From Methanoculleus marisnigri (GTDB lineage: Archaea; Halobacteriota; Methanomicrobia; Methanomicrobiales; Methanoculleaceae), in contig DASQ01000026.1 of NCBI GenBank assembly GCA_002503885.1, positions 1-5,472 on the forward strand: a stretch of 5,472 nt of DNA. Direction: 5' to 3'. Positions 5,404 to 5,472 of the stretch are shown piece after piece (position 1 is the stretch's first letter; each line of letters begins with the position of its first letter). A program made the position numbers and the translations under genes. The notes beneath the pieces were generated by a model. It did no database searches, had not been told where the DNA came from, and worked only from the letters and a program-made list of their open reading frames with translations.

Positions 5404-5472
5404 AAGCATCGACCCGGGACGAGGAATCGCCCCGGGCATGCCCCTGCAAGTGGACCGTGGGGATATCACCTC
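5394..5472 (+). CDS. Possible start of a gene running off the right edge
   Basis: ATG at 5394 opens a frame that remains open for 26 codons to the window end (MNREASTRDEESPRA, then CPCKW). An in-frame TAG lies two codons upstream, so it would be a true 5' end. Third codon positions are mostly G or C, and the C-x-C-K-W run is a mild hint of a metal site. Against it, GGG lies only one base before the ATG and no clear promoter is seen. No family is recognised. Confidence 0.25.
   Translation, partial: MNREASTRDEESPRACPCKWTVGISP
5413..5436. repeat. CCCGGG inverted repeat near right edge
   Basis: Two CCCGGG copies (5413-5418 and 5431-5436) are separated by 12 bp and can pair as a 6-bp stem. The unit is itself palindromic, so this may just reflect local G+C-richness inside a possible coding region. 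Confidence 0.25.

Noticed and set aside
1..5472. CRISPR array
   Set aside because: No regularly spaced direct repeats of 25-40 bp are present anywhere in the window.

Overview
The window looks like an accessory, mobile-element-scarred stretch of a G+C-rich archaeal genome, most likely a methanogen of the Methanomicrobiales (Methanoculleus-like). That placement is inference: it rests on archaeal-type TATA boxes, Shine-Dalgarno motifs, GC-rich codon use in the main genes and the gene families present. No rRNA or tRNA is present to confirm it.

Left part (1 to about 960, minus strand). Positions 1-346 hold the first 115 codons of a TnpB-type protein (IS200/IS605/IS1341 family, RNA-guided nuclease of transposons), cut by the window edge. 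About 110 bp of G+C-rich element end lies upstream, with a strong hairpin at 431-449. The element sits inside an older A+T-rich gene. That gene's first ~135 codons (TTG start at 877, good ribosome binding site) encode the N-terminus of a large phospholipase D-like/SNF2-type helicase protein, a family associated with restriction and anti-phage loci. The gene is therefore interrupted, and what is visible is a pseudogene with its own promoter near 950.

Centre (1211-5049, plus strand). Two genes overlap by ATGA and form a clear operon: a divergent Mre11/SbcD-like metallophosphoesterase (377 aa) and a Rad50/SbcC/YhaN-like SMC ATPase (902 aa). The pair should form a nuclease-ATPase complex acting on DNA ends or unusual DNA structures. 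Two points set it apart from textbook Mre11-Rad50. The nuclease has Gln in place of the first metal-binding His (D-x-Q) and GDWH in place of GHxH. The ATPase has no cysteine in its coiled coil, so no zinc hook, and carries a small beta-rich, glycine-rich segment where the hook should be. A small hairpin covers the ribosome binding site of the first gene, and another overlaps the stop codon of the second.

Right part (5050-5472) is mostly non-coding. It holds inverted and direct repeats, a doubtful 44-codon minus-strand ORF and a possible plus-strand gene start at 5394 that runs off the edge.

Taken together, a disrupted defence-type helicase, a TnpB element and a non-canonical Mre11-Rad50-like pair suggest a defence or mobile-gene island. 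The pair is the best candidate for a little-described system, but a defence role is inferred from context only.
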